This document shows, in pieces, positions 1 through 7,903 of a DNA stretch of 64,000 bases. The first letter of the stretch is position 1, and each line of letters opens with the position of its first letter. The position numbers and the translations under genes are program-made. The stretch lies in NCBI GenBank assembly GCA_029433265.1, contig JAQTHT010000004.1, positions 1 through 64,000 on the forward strand. Reading direction: 5' to 3'. The stretch is from Leuconostocaceae bacterium ESL0958 (GTDB lineage: Bacteria; Bacillota; Bacilli; Lactobacillales; Lactobacillaceae). Under the pieces are notes generated by a model, which saw only the letters and a list, made by a program, of their open reading frames with translations, was not told the origin of the DNA and did no database searches.

Positions 1-77
1 ACGCGACTTAACGCGACTTAACGCGACTTAACGCGACTTAACGCGACTTAACGCGACTTAACGCGACTTAACGCGAC
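1..77. repeat. 10-bp direct tandem repeat
   Basis: Seven perfect copies of ACGCGACTTA run head to tail from the first base, followed by a partial copy (ACGCGAC) that leads into a GCGAC-AAAA-GTCGC palindrome at 73-86. The array starts at the window edge, so its true length is unknown. It shares its GCGAC core with palindromes close to the IS30-family transposase start. There are no spacers, so it is not a CRISPR array. Confidence 0.95.
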
Positions 78-185
78 AAAAGTCGCATTAAAATTGATTA
101 AACTTATCTGTTCGAAATGCCTTAATACCAACGTTTAAAAGAACCCATAGCGCTACCTTTAGCGACAAAGTGCGACAAAAGTCGC
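73..185. repeat. Duplicated 14-bp GCGAC palindrome
   Basis: The palindrome GCGAC-AAAA-GTCGC occurs at 73-86 and again, identically, at 172-185, with a partial copy (GCGACAAAG) at 162-170. The second copy lies just upstream of the transposase -10 box. These could be binding sites for the transposase or part of the element end, but no matching inverted repeat was found downstream of the gene. Confidence 0.7.
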
Positions 186-210
186 GCTGTTAAGACTGTC
201 CGGCCTGTTT

Positions 211-216
211 TATAAT
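211..216 (+). promoter_or_regulatory. Transposase -10 box
   Basis: A perfect TATAAT lies about 32 bp upstream of the transposase start and is followed by an AAAGAAAGGG ribosome-binding site. The region 17 bp upstream (TGTTAA) is a poor -35 match, so the promoter is probably weak or depends on another factor. Confidence 0.5.
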
Positions 217-247
217 CTTTCTATATTGATAAAAGAAAGGGATTAAC

Positions 248-1300
248 ATGGGTTATCGACGCTTACAGTTAGCTGATCGAGTAAAAATCGAAACCTTGAT
301 TAAGGAACGATACAATCTAAGCCAAATTGCTTCCAGAATTGGCTTTTCCAGAGCTGCTGTCTATAAAGAAATTCAACGCGCTACCAAACACAAAACGATG
401 AATCATCATCTTTCTTCCAGGGTGACCCGAACCATGTACGATGCACTCAGTGCTGAGGCAAGAGCAAAGGAACGCAGGCATCTCAGAAAAAAAACCAAGT
501 TTCTTAAAATCACACCAGCACTACAGGAGATCATTAAGACCAGCATTTTAAAAGACAAGTGGTCTCCTGAGCAAATTGTCAATCACTACAAGAAAGTTAA
601 GGTGACCACGACCACAGTTTATAACTGGATTAACTTGGGCCGCATTCCGGGCTTGTCCAATAAGAATTTACGCTGTCGAGGCAAAAGATATAAGCGGGCA
701 CTTTCCAAAAAGCTTTATCAAAGCTTACACCAGTCAAAATCAGATAAACAAGCCTGCATTCAAAAACACAGTATTGATGACCGGCCAGTCCGAGTCGGAC
801 AACGGGTGAACTTTGGTCATTGGGAACTGGACGGGATGGAATCCATGCAGTCAAAAGCCATCCTGTTGACCTTTGTAGAGCGTTATACCCGCTACGCTGA
901 TACAGTTCAGGTCAAGAGTAAAAGTGCCGCTGACGTGGCCGCAGGCATTGAATCTCTGTTGATTAAATACGGCAAATCGGTCAAAAGTGTAACTTGTGAT
1001 CGTGGTTCCGAGTTTCTATCGATGCAAGCCCGGATCATCTTTCAAAAATATCGGGTCAAACATTATTATGCCCACGCCTATGCACCGCATGAACGTGGCA
1101 CGAATGAGAACTATAACCGTTTGTTACGGGAATATTATCCCAAAAAGACGGATTTTGCCCGTTTAAGACCGGAAGAACTGGCACAGACCGTGCTGAGTAT
1201 CAATACTAGGCCCATGCGCTTACACGGCTTTAAAAGTCGTCACACAGCCTTTAGACGAATTGCCAAACTAAGGAAGTTGGCCATTGCAGGCGTGACCTAA
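248..1300 (+). CDS. IS30-family transposase
   Basis: Complete 350-residue DDE transposase that moves an IS30-type insertion sequence. The N-terminus carries a helix-turn-helix typical of the family (about residues 15-45, NLSQIASRIGFSRAAVYKEI). The catalytic core follows: first Asp in HWELDGM, second Asp in VTCDRGSEF, and the Glu in the IS30 hallmark HERGTNENYNRLLREYYPK. Length is normal for the family (about 290-380) and the frame is intact, so the gene may be active. The ATG follows a good AAAGAAAGGG site. The nearest upstream sequence holds a short tandem array and two identical palindromes. I could not identify paired terminal inverted repeats, so the element ends are undefined. Confidence 0.93.
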   Translation: MGYRRLQLADRVKIETLIKERYNLSQIASRIGFSRAAVYKEIQRATKHKTMNHHLSSRVTRTMYDALSAEARAKERRHLRKKTKFLKITPALQEIIKTSILKDKWSPEQIVNHYKKVKVTTTTVYNWINLGRIPGLSNKNLRCRGKRYKRALSKKLYQSLHQSKSDKQACIQKHSIDDRPVRVGQRVNFGHWELDGMESMQSKAILLTFVERYTRYADTVQVKSKSAADVAAGIESLLIKYGKSVKSVTCDRGSEFLSMQARIIFQKYRVKHYYAHAYAPHERGTNENYNRLLREYYPKKTDFARLRPEELAQTVLSINTRPMRLHGFKSRHTAFRRIAKLRKLAIAGVT

Positions 1301-1711
1301 AACAAAAATTGAATACGAACTGCAGTCCGCAAAAAGAAAATCCATTGGGGGCTTTTTAAATGCTATCCTAAAAAGAGTAAAAAAATTTTTTATTGAAAAA
1401 AAGCTTAAAATCAACGATAAGCGGTCCATATCATTTGGATTGTTAACTTAAGGGTTGACAAGTGCCGATAGCATATAACTTTCGATAATATATATTATGT
1501 AAAGTAGAAGCTAACATCATCTGATTTAGTGTGTTGCAATGAGCCACGCTGTTTATCTGATTTATTAGACAAAGGAACCGTTGGCTGTATAAAAGTTTTT
1601 GTACCCGCCATGAAAATATTTTTGTTCATTATAAAAAGTCCACCAAAAGGTTTTCTTTGGGGACTGCACGCCCATTCACAACGCAATGATTTCGTTGTGA
1701 ATCTTTATTTA
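1301..1711. other. Intergenic region, no convincing gene
   Basis: AT-rich spacer between the transposase and the next gene. Short frames on both strands (80 codons plus, 63 codons minus) have no recognisable motif and no good ribosome-binding site. It contains a perfect 10-bp inverted repeat (ATTCACAACG, 1674-1683, with 1693-1702) and a terminator-like hairpin. The right end of the IS30 element should lie in the first part of this stretch. Confidence 0.6.
1634..1668 (-). terminator. Probable terminator of the DUF4097-like gene
   Basis: On the minus strand, GTCC and CCAAAG pair with CTTTTGG and GGAC around a short A-rich loop, then a run of T follows. It lies about 45 bp beyond the stop codon. 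The stem contains a mismatch, so the call is moderate. Confidence 0.5.
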
Positions 1712-2377
1712 TTATTGAAAAGAACTAAACATCATATCTTTTTCTGTTTTGATAATATTGGTGTTATTTAGCCAGGTTTTACTAAACTGGCTATCAAGCT
1801 TTAAATAGCCAATCTTTAAATCATCTAAATTTAAATCGGATGCTTGTTGATTGATATAGAAGGCATTGTAGCTAGTATCATGTTTACTCTTGATAGTCAT
1901 TTTTGAAAATTGCATATCAATATGCAATGCTTGTGTAGCTGGATCATTGATATTGATTGTCTTGTTCGATTTAACACTATTTAAATAAAGGCTACTACTT
2001 TTAAATTGATCAGGTATCGACAAAAAACTACCGGAAATATCAGTGACCTTCAACTGTTTGTCTTTTGGAATTGTGAGGTGAATGTATTCCTTTGAATGAC
2101 TACTCAACTTAGAAAAAGTAGTGAATAAGCCGCCTTGTGTAATCTCTAATTGCTGTTGCTTAACCTTCACTTTGACGTTGGCTGTTTTATACGCTACTTT
2201 TGTTTCATCACCATAAGTGATTGTCACTGGAACATGTGATTTAATTGTTAATTTGTCGTAATTAACATGATTGAACGACTCACTGTGGTACCTTTTCGCA
2301 TTGCTTTTTCCCACCAGCACGCCCATAAGCGCTATCAAAAAAACAGCAATGCCAGTAATAATCAACATTCTCTTCAT
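1712..2377 (-). CDS. Membrane-anchored DUF4097-like protein
   Basis: A 221-residue protein with one N-terminal membrane segment (MLIITGIAVFLIALMGVLVG). The following extracellular part is rich in short beta strands. Repeated patterns such as LKVTDISGSFLSIP, LHIDMQFSKMTIKS and LKLDSQFSKTWLNN resemble the right-handed beta-solenoid of DUF4097 proteins, which often accompany cell-envelope stress systems such as LiaFSR. The assignment rests on this pattern, not on a diagnostic residue. I start at the ATG at 2377, because the AAGGTGAG ribosome-binding site overlaps a possible GTG start 12 bases upstream. It stands alone, with no sensor kinase or PspC gene beside it. Base composition is more AT-rich than the metabolic genes to its right. 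Confidence 0.6.
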   Translation of the reverse strand: MKRMLIITGIAVFLIALMGVLVGKSNAKRYHSESFNHVNYDKLTIKSHVPVTITYGDETKVAYKTANVKVKVKQQQLEITQGGLFTTFSKLSSHSKEYIHLTIPKDKQLKVTDISGSFLSIPDQFKSSSLYLNSVKSNKTININDPATQALHIDMQFSKMTIKSKHDTSYNAFYINQQASDLNLDDLKIGYLKLDSQFSKTWLNNTNIIKTEKDMMFSSFQ

Positions 2378-2751
2378 GACTTCTCTCACCTTATTGAAAT
2401 AAAATACGCTAGATTTTATTTTACCATATTATTGTGAATAAAAAAACTTTTTTGGATTGACTACTCACAATTGTCTTTTAAGGTGAGCGTTAAACAAACT
2501 GTTTTTGATTGGCATCAGATTTGGTTATGCCTCCAATGATCCTTGGCTAAATAAATCGATGATTTCCAATTGTGGTCGACAAGTCGCCGAATGAAATTAC
2601 TCAAGTAGTAACTTTATCGACTACAATTACATATTCGAACTGATCACAGATGAAAATCAACAAACTACTTTCTGCATGTTTCTTTTCACACATAAAGGGC
2701 GTAGAATAGACTTACTTTCTTATTATGTGCATGTTTGAACAGGAGGACGCC
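2378..2751. other. Intergenic region between divergent genes
   Basis: AT-rich spacer that must hold the promoters of the divergent DUF4097-like and lactonase genes. A run resembling a -10 (TAAAAT, minus strand) lies near 2425. I see no RNA gene, no repeat and no further coding frame. The AGGAGG ribosome-binding site of the lactonase is at 2741-2746. Confidence 0.5.
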
Positions 2752-3810
2752 ATGATTGAAAAGTTTTTGATTGGGACTTACACCATGAAGGATAGTGAAG
2801 GAATCTTTGAAGTAGCATTAGACACGGCGCAACAGCGGTTACAAAATGCCCGCTTAGTCGCCAAAATTGATAGTCCTACCTATTTGGCCGAGTCCAAACA
2901 GCACATGGTCTATGCAGTTGATCGGAATATGGCCCAGCCAGATTTGCGTGGTGGCGTCGCAACCTTTGATTTTACGCAAGAACCGGCCGCACTTCTTCAG
3001 GAGGAAATTGAAACGGGCACGTCAGACGCTTATGTCGCCATTGATGAAGAACGACAGTTCGTGTTCACGGCCAACTACCACATGGGCTACGTCTCGGTCT
3101 ACGCCATCCAGGCTGATGGCCGGTTGCAGTTAGCCGACCGCGTCCAATCGCTGGGAATGGTTGGTCCCCGTCCAGAACAGGCCGATGGGGCCCACCCCCA
3201 CTACGCCAACCTGACCCCAGATGGTCGCTTAATTGTCTGTGATTTAGGCACGGATGAAGTTCATGTTTATGACATTTCAGACCAAGGGAAACTAACCCTA
3301 ATCACCGTGCTTCCAACGACGCCAGGTTTTGGTCCCCGTAACATTTCCTTTGTCAACGAGACTAACTTGGGTTACTTAGTTGGTGAACTAGCCAGCCAAG
3401 TAGCTGTGGTCCGCTATGACCCAAAGGATGCCGCACTGACCATCGTCAATACCTACCCGACTATTCCGGCTGATTGGACAGCTCACAACGGAGCAGCCGC
3501 TATTAAGATTAGTCGAGACCAGCGTTTCGTTTATGTTACTAACCGGGGGCATGACTCGGTTGCTGTTTTTGAAATTAAGCCCAACGAACAATTGGCCTTG
3601 GTACAACGGATTGCCAGTGAAGGCGCCTTCCCTCGTGATTTTAATTTCAGTGCTGATGAAAGCCTGCTAGTACTGGCCAACCAGAAGGCCGACAACATGG
3701 CCCTGTTCAGCCGTGACCAAGAGAACGGGCGACTAACGCTCATTCAAAAAGACTTCCCGCTGCCGGAAGGCACCTGCGTGATGCGCCGGGTGCCTGATTC
3801 GCATCACTGA
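2752..3810 (+). CDS. pgl: Lactonase family protein, 6-phosphogluconolactonase type
   Basis: A 352-residue seven-bladed beta-propeller of the YbhE/Pgl family. Members hydrolyse 6-phosphogluconolactone to 6-phosphogluconate in the oxidative pentose phosphate route, which is central in heterofermentative lactic bacteria. Seen in the sequence: the N-terminal FLIGTYT strand, repeated blade motifs such as VFTANYHMGYVSVY, HYANLTPDGRLIVCDLG and VYVTNRGHDSVAVF, and the C-terminal FPRDFNFSADESLLVLANQ. I start at the ATG at 2752, directly after AGGAGG. The frame is open for 27 more bases upstream but with no ribosome-binding site there. A strong terminator follows, so it is monocistronic. Some paralogues act on other lactones, so the substrate is inferred. 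Confidence 0.85.
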   Translation: MIEKFLIGTYTMKDSEGIFEVALDTAQQRLQNARLVAKIDSPTYLAESKQHMVYAVDRNMAQPDLRGGVATFDFTQEPAALLQEEIETGTSDAYVAIDEERQFVFTANYHMGYVSVYAIQADGRLQLADRVQSLGMVGPRPEQADGAHPHYANLTPDGRLIVCDLGTDEVHVYDISDQGKLTLITVLPTTPGFGPRNISFVNETNLGYLVGELASQVAVVRYDPKDAALTIVNTYPTIPADWTAHNGAAAIKISRDQRFVYVTNRGHDSVAVFEIKPNEQLALVQRIASEGAFPRDFNFSADESLLVLANQKADNMALFSRDQENGRLTLIQKDFPLPEGTCVMRRVPDSHH

Positions 3811-3826
3811 TTAGCAACATTATTTG

Positions 3827-3853
3827 AGCTGGCACTAGTGCCAGCTTTTTTTA
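3827..3853 (+). terminator. Terminator of the lactonase gene
   Basis: A perfect 20-bp palindrome (AGCTGGCACTAGTGCCAGCT, 3827-3846) followed by seven T. It may also serve weakly for the convergent nucleotidase gene, whose stop is inside the T run. Confidence 0.9.
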
Positions 3854-5407
3854 ATAGTCGATGTGGAAATTCGGTTGTGCTGAATAGGCCAACAGCGATT
3901 GTTCCTGGCAATAATCCGCAATGATTTCCGCCACTGTTTTTTGACTAACTGCTAGCACTTGGGCCGCCGCAAAAATCGGATTGCCGGTTCCTGTGGCCCG
4001 GTAGTTATTGACGACGACCCGATACGTTTGATTCAAATGAAAAGGCTGTCCCTGAACAGCTCGAATGCTGACCCGTTGATTGCGTGCTTTGTTCAGATCA
4101 AAACTGTAATGTAAGCCGCCCCAGAGGTCATAGAGATAGTCCTGCCGCTTGGGAACACGGTAAGCTGGGTTGATGGCCAGCTGACCATGCCGGACCGTAA
4201 AATAGTCAGCATTTGTTTCGAGTGCTTGTTTGATTTGACGGCCGGTCATGGCCAGTGTGACTAGGGTGTTGGGAAATGGATAGTTGCTCAAAATGCTGCG
4301 CCTGGTGATGGTTTGACCAAAGCCGGTCGCTTCCTCATTCAATAAAGCAGTGGCGGATAAGTCCGCCCCCGTCGCTAGCAATTGAATGTTATTGATCAAA
4401 TTGAGAAAGGGATGCCCTCTTCGCCGGGCAGCTGTTACCGAAGTAATCCTGTAATCACCGTTCGAATGCGCAATCACTTGATCTAGCCAACTATCTAACG
4501 CTTGCTTGAAAGGCTGGTAGGTCTGCACAAGGCTTGCGTCTGCCGGCCAGTCTTGCGTGTCGATTAGTTCTGCTTTGGCAGTCGATTGAATTGCGCCCTT
4601 GCCTGCTTCGTCTAAAGCGATTTGTAGATGCCCAACGGCTTCTGCCCGATAGCCGGGTTGGCTGACGGGCACGCCCTGATAGACGCTGGCAATTTTACGG
4701 TGCTGATGTCCGGTGACGAGTGCGGTGAGGCCCTCTAATTGGAGCAGTTCCTGTCCTTGATTTTCTCCTGTTTCGGCTTCCAAAACCGCATTGGTTGTTA
4801 AATCCCGGGAAAAGCCACCATGGTAGGCAATGACGATGGCGTCCACCGTTGGTCGTAACTCTTGAATGAGCTTAGCGGCCACTGTGACGGGATCTTCAAA
4901 ACGAAGGCCCCGGATATTTTCTGGCTGTTCAAAACGGGGCACCGCTTTCGTGGTTAAGCCAATCACCGCTACGCGTCGGCCTTTCTTTTCAAAAATTTTA
5001 TAAGGTTGACCGATAAAAGGTCGACCAGTTGCTTCTGCCACAACGTTGGCATTGACTAGGCTGTCATCTTCCCTGAAAATCGCTTTCAGATAGTCCAGGC
5101 CATAATTAAACTCATGGTTCCCCAGTATCCGCACATCATAGGCCATCGCTTGGGCCACCTGCTGGAACAGGCCGGCTTGGTTAGGGGCAGCCTTTGCTAG
5201 ATAATGGCCGAGTAACGGGCCCTGAATAAAGTCCCCATTGTCAATTTTCAGTACAAAGCCCCCCTCCTTTTCGGCGGCAGCAGCCCTTGCTGCCAGTGCA
5301 CTGGCTGCTCGAAAAAGCCCATATGGGGCTGTTTTTTTGGGATTTTCAATCTCTTCGGGCCACCAGAAAGTGTGACTGTCCGATGTTGAAAAAATATCTA
5401 AGTTCAT
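3851..5407 (-). CDS. Cytoplasmic 5'-nucleotidase-like metallophosphoesterase
   Basis: A 518-residue protein of the UshA/5'-nucleotidase family, which removes phosphate from nucleotides, cyclic nucleotides or nucleotide sugars. The calcineurin-like N-terminal domain shows all metal sites in order: SDSH (residues 9-12), DNGDF, GNHEF, YHGGF and GHQH. The C-terminal substrate-binding domain (about 330-500) includes NYPFPNTLVTLAMTGRQIKQALE and the NPAYR region. There is no signal peptide, unlike UshA, so it acts inside the cell. It is the last gene of a cluster with a phosphonate-type importer, separated by a terminator hairpin but with its own AGGAGG site. The context suggests it processes the imported compound or releases phosphate from it. 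The substrate is unknown. Confidence 0.85.
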   Translation of the reverse strand: MNLDIFSTSDSHTFWWPEEIENPKKTAPYGLFRAASALAARAAAAEKEGGFVLKIDNGDFIQGPLLGHYLAKAAPNQAGLFQQVAQAMAYDVRILGNHEFNYGLDYLKAIFREDDSLVNANVVAEATGRPFIGQPYKIFEKKGRRVAVIGLTTKAVPRFEQPENIRGLRFEDPVTVAAKLIQELRPTVDAIVIAYHGGFSRDLTTNAVLEAETGENQGQELLQLEGLTALVTGHQHRKIASVYQGVPVSQPGYRAEAVGHLQIALDEAGKGAIQSTAKAELIDTQDWPADASLVQTYQPFKQALDSWLDQVIAHSNGDYRITSVTAARRRGHPFLNLINNIQLLATGADLSATALLNEEATGFGQTITRRSILSNYPFPNTLVTLAMTGRQIKQALETNADYFTVRHGQLAINPAYRVPKRQDYLYDLWGGLHYSFDLNKARNQRVSIRAVQGQPFHLNQTYRVVVNNYRATGTGNPIFAAAQVLAVSQKTVAEIIADYCQEQSLLAYSAQPNFHIDY

Positions 5408-5417
5408 TTTGTCCTCC

Positions 5418-5447
5418 TAAAAAAGCAGGTTGCCGAAGCGACCTGCT
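5418..5447 (-). terminator. Hairpin between phnE and the phosphoesterase gene
   Basis: On the minus strand AGCAGGT and ACCTGCT form a stem followed by six T that reach the ribosome-binding site of the phosphoesterase. It would end most importer transcripts and let a fraction read through, giving lower expression of the last gene. Confidence 0.75.
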
Positions 5448-5456
5448 CATCCATCG

Positions 5457-6251
5457 TTATTTCAATAATTGCTTGCGAATGGTGGCCGATAACCAATCAA
5501 TGATGGTCACCATGACAATAATACCGATTAAAATAATGCCAACCCGGGACCAGGAACGGGCCGACAGGGCGAAAATCAAGGGGGCCCCAACGCCTCCCGC
5601 ACCGACAATCCCTAAAATAGAGGCGGACCGAACCGCAATTTCAAAACGGTAGAGGGTGAAATTGATGAAGGCTGGTAGCACTGTTGGTAGGGTCGCCCAA
5701 CTCAAAGCATCGACTCGGTTCCCACCTGCGGCAATGATGGCTTCTTCCGGACCACGATCGATGTTTTCAATTGCTTCCGAAAAGAGCTTGCCCATCATCC
5801 CGACCGCATGGACACTCATGGCCAGCACACCGGCAAAGGCACCAGGCCCAACCGCCTTGATGAACATAATAGCTAGCACCAATTCCGGGAACACACGAAC
5901 CAAGGTCAACAGGAACTTACCCGTTGTTGACCGAACAGAGAAGTGTTTTCCTGTTTTAGCGGCCCAGAAAGCAAAGGGCACGGCGATAAAGGAAGAGATA
6001 ATGGTCCCGAGGAAAGCGATGGCCAATGTTTCGAACAAAGCGCTTAATAAATCTTCACCGTGGCCACTGTAGACGTACGACCAGTCAGGCTGGAAAAGAC
6101 CGGAGACGATTGCGGCCAACACCGATCCGGCTGAATCTTTGATGCCCTTAAACTCAATACCGGAAAAAGCCCAAATAATAATCAGAAGCGCAATCAGCGC
6201 AGCTACATAAGGCTTCAATCGACTTTTTAAAGAACGTTTTTGCACCATCAT
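5457..6251 (-). CDS. phnE: Phosphonate-type ABC transporter permease (second)
   Basis: A 264-residue inner-membrane permease of the PhnE family, with about six hydrophobic segments and the cytoplasmic coupling loop EEAIIAAGGNRVDALSWATLP that docks on the ATPase. It forms the channel with the PhnE encoded just upstream. The start ATG overlaps the stop of that gene (ATGA), which points to translational coupling. The two permeases are similar along their length (compare GIVGAGGVGAPL here with GYLGAGGIGLYL), so they arose by duplication and probably work as a heterodimer. Family members carry phosphonates, phosphite or phosphate esters. The actual substrate cannot be read from the sequence. Confidence 0.9.
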   Translation of the reverse strand: MMVQKRSLKSRLKPYVAALIALLIIIWAFSGIEFKGIKDSAGSVLAAIVSGLFQPDWSYVYSGHGEDLLSALFETLAIAFLGTIISSFIAVPFAFWAAKTGKHFSVRSTTGKFLLTLVRVFPELVLAIMFIKAVGPGAFAGVLAMSVHAVGMMGKLFSEAIENIDRGPEEAIIAAGGNRVDALSWATLPTVLPAFINFTLYRFEIAVRSASILGIVGAGGVGAPLIFALSARSWSRVGIILIGIIVMVTIIDWLSATIRKQLLK

Positions 6252-7030
6252 GACAGGGCCTCCCTGAGTTGATTGGAAAGGGTATCCACCAGTACAATCA
6301 CGACTAAGATAGCCAAGATGACCACCGCCGTCCGATCATAGCGGAAGGTATCCAGGGTGGTATTCAAGTAGAGGCCAATGCCCCCTGCCCCCAGGTAACC
6401 CAGGACGGCCGAGGCTCGAACATTCAGTTCCAGCGTGTAGAGGAAGAAGGATAAGTACTGGTTTAAAATCTGAGGAAAGATCGCAAAGACAATCATTGCG
6501 CCCCGCTTACCGCCGGCCGCCCGCATGGCTTCCATTGGACCTGAATCAACCGTTTCAATTGCTTCATAAAGCAGCTTGAACATCATGCCAAAGGAAAAGA
6601 CGGCCAAAGCCCCCACGCCCGACAGCGTGCCGATGCCAACCACGGCAACGAAGAGTGCCGCTAGGAGCATCTGCGGAATTGAACGAATCAAGTTCATGAC
6701 CAAACGGATGAACCAACGCAAGGCGGCATTTCGAATAATATTAGCAGCTGCTAAAAAGGCAAAGGGAATGGCTAACAGTCCGCCCAGCAAAGTGCCGACA
6801 ATGGCCATTTGGACCGTCTGGGCCAACGGCGTCATAATTTGACTGAGATAGGGCCAATCAGGATGGGCCATCTTGAGCCAAAGGTCAACGAACTGATCCA
6901 TGGAAAAGTCCTGGCCAACCTGCGTGGCTTGTGCGGATAACAGTACGGCCAACACTAGCAGTAGAAAAATCGTAAAACCGGTGACATGCCATTCCTTCAC
7001 CCAGGGTCGCTTAGGAATTGTTGCCTTCAT
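6248..7030 (-). CDS. phnE: Phosphonate-type ABC transporter permease (first)
   Basis: A 260-residue membrane permease of the PhnE family. It has an N-terminal transmembrane helix (FTIFLLLVLAVLLSAQ), further hydrophobic segments, and the EAA-type coupling loop MEAMRAAGGKRGAMIVFAIFP. Its start overlaps the stop of phnC by four bases, and its stop overlaps the next permease in the same way, so phnC-phnE-phnE are translated as one coupled unit. With its partner it should form the membrane pore of an importer for a phosphorus-containing compound. Length and motif match the family well, so the fold is secure while the ligand is inferred. Confidence 0.9.
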   Translation of the reverse strand: MKATIPKRPWVKEWHVTGFTIFLLLVLAVLLSAQATQVGQDFSMDQFVDLWLKMAHPDWPYLSQIMTPLAQTVQMAIVGTLLGGLLAIPFAFLAAANIIRNAALRWFIRLVMNLIRSIPQMLLAALFVAVVGIGTLSGVGALAVFSFGMMFKLLYEAIETVDSGPMEAMRAAGGKRGAMIVFAIFPQILNQYLSFFLYTLELNVRASAVLGYLGAGGIGLYLNTTLDTFRYDRTAVVILAILVVIVLVDTLSNQLREALS

Positions 7031-7809
7031 TCTGCCTCCTCCGCTGCTGAATCGCCAGCCTCTCGGTAAATCTCCTTAAAGTCCCGTTTATCGACCTCTT
7101 CGATGGGCTTATCGTAGATGATGCGGCCTGCTTTGAGGCCAACAATCCGACTAGCATATTTTAGGGCTAGACCAATCGAATGCACATTTAAAATAATGGT
7201 CATCCCGTCTTCTTCGTTTAATCGCTTGAGATCGTTCATCACTAACTTGGTCGTTTTGGGATCCAACCCGGAAACAGGTTCGTCAGCGAGAATCACCGAG
7301 GGTTCCTGCATTAAGGCCCGGGCGATACCAACGCGTTGCTGCTGGCCCCCAGAAAGGTCCCTGGCTTTGACATAGTATTTGTCCAAGAGGTTGACGCGGG
7401 CCAAGTTGGTGGCCACTAATGCTTGATCTTCCTTTGTAAACAGGCCCAGGGCTGCCCGCCAGGCCGGATAGTAGCCCACGCGACCGGACATCACGTTGCG
7501 GTAAACTGAGGCAGTTTTAACCAGATTGTAGTTTTGAAAGATCATAGCTGCCGACCGTCGAATTTTATGCAGTTTGTCACCACTGGCCTGCGTAATGTCC
7601 TGCCCATCAATTAAAATTTGTCCTGCGGTCACATCATGCAGTCGATTAATGGCCCGTAGCAAAGTGGACTTACCAGAGCCGGATAGCCCGACAATCATGA
7701 CGAACTCGCCCCGTTGAATATTGAGGTTGATGTTTTCTAAGCCCACTACCCCATTGGGGTAGATTTTCGAGACATCCTTTAACGCTACGCTTCCTTTTTC
7801 TGCCATCAT
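7027..7809 (-). CDS. phnC: Phosphonate-type ABC transporter ATPase
   Basis: A 260-residue nucleotide-binding subunit that drives uptake. Walker A is GLSGSGKST, the ABC signature is LSGGQQQRVGIARAL, Walker B is VILADEPVSGLD, and the switch His follows in NVHSIGLAL. The order and the KDVSKIYPNGVVGLENINL N-terminus are typical of PhnC. I place the start at the first of two adjacent ATG codons (7809), seven bases after AAAAAGGGA. The frame continues upstream for 14 codons but without a ribosome-binding site. It sits between phnD and the permeases, separated from phnD by about 90 bases that can form a hairpin. Confidence 0.92.
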   Translation of the reverse strand: MMAEKGSVALKDVSKIYPNGVVGLENINLNIQRGEFVMIVGLSGSGKSTLLRAINRLHDVTAGQILIDGQDITQASGDKLHKIRRSAAMIFQNYNLVKTASVYRNVMSGRVGYYPAWRAALGLFTKEDQALVATNLARVNLLDKYYVKARDLSGGQQQRVGIARALMQEPSVILADEPVSGLDPKTTKLVMNDLKRLNEEDGMTIILNVHSIGLALKYASRIVGLKAGRIIYDKPIEEVDKRDFKEIYREAGDSAAEEAE

Positions 7810-7852
7810 AAATAAATCCCTTTTTAGCGCCCCCTGCTCGCGCTTTTTCATA

Positions 7853-7884
7853 TAAAATGGCTACCAGCCACTTGGCGGTAACCA
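7853..7884 (-). other. Intercistronic hairpin between phnD and phnC
   Basis: GGTTACC with an inner GCC can pair with GGC and GGTAGCC around ACTT-like loop bases. No T run follows, so it is more likely a transcript-stabilising or processing element than a terminator. It could favour the binding-protein message over the rest of the operon. Confidence 0.4.
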
Positions 7885-7903
7885 TCATCACCTCTTTGCT
7901 TCC

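Noticed and set aside
1-77. Possible CRISPR array
   Set aside because: The copies are 10 bp and directly adjacent with no spacers, and no cas gene is in the window.
1495-1771. Two short opposing frames between the transposase and the DUF4097-like gene
   Set aside because: No ribosome-binding site, no motif, and they span a hairpin and an inverted repeat.
2725-2751. Start of the lactonase nine codons upstream
   Set aside because: The AGGAGG site lies inside that extension and serves the ATG at 2752.
7810-7851. Start of phnC 14 codons upstream
   Set aside because: No ribosome-binding site precedes it, whereas AAAAAGGGA is correctly spaced before the ATG at 7809.
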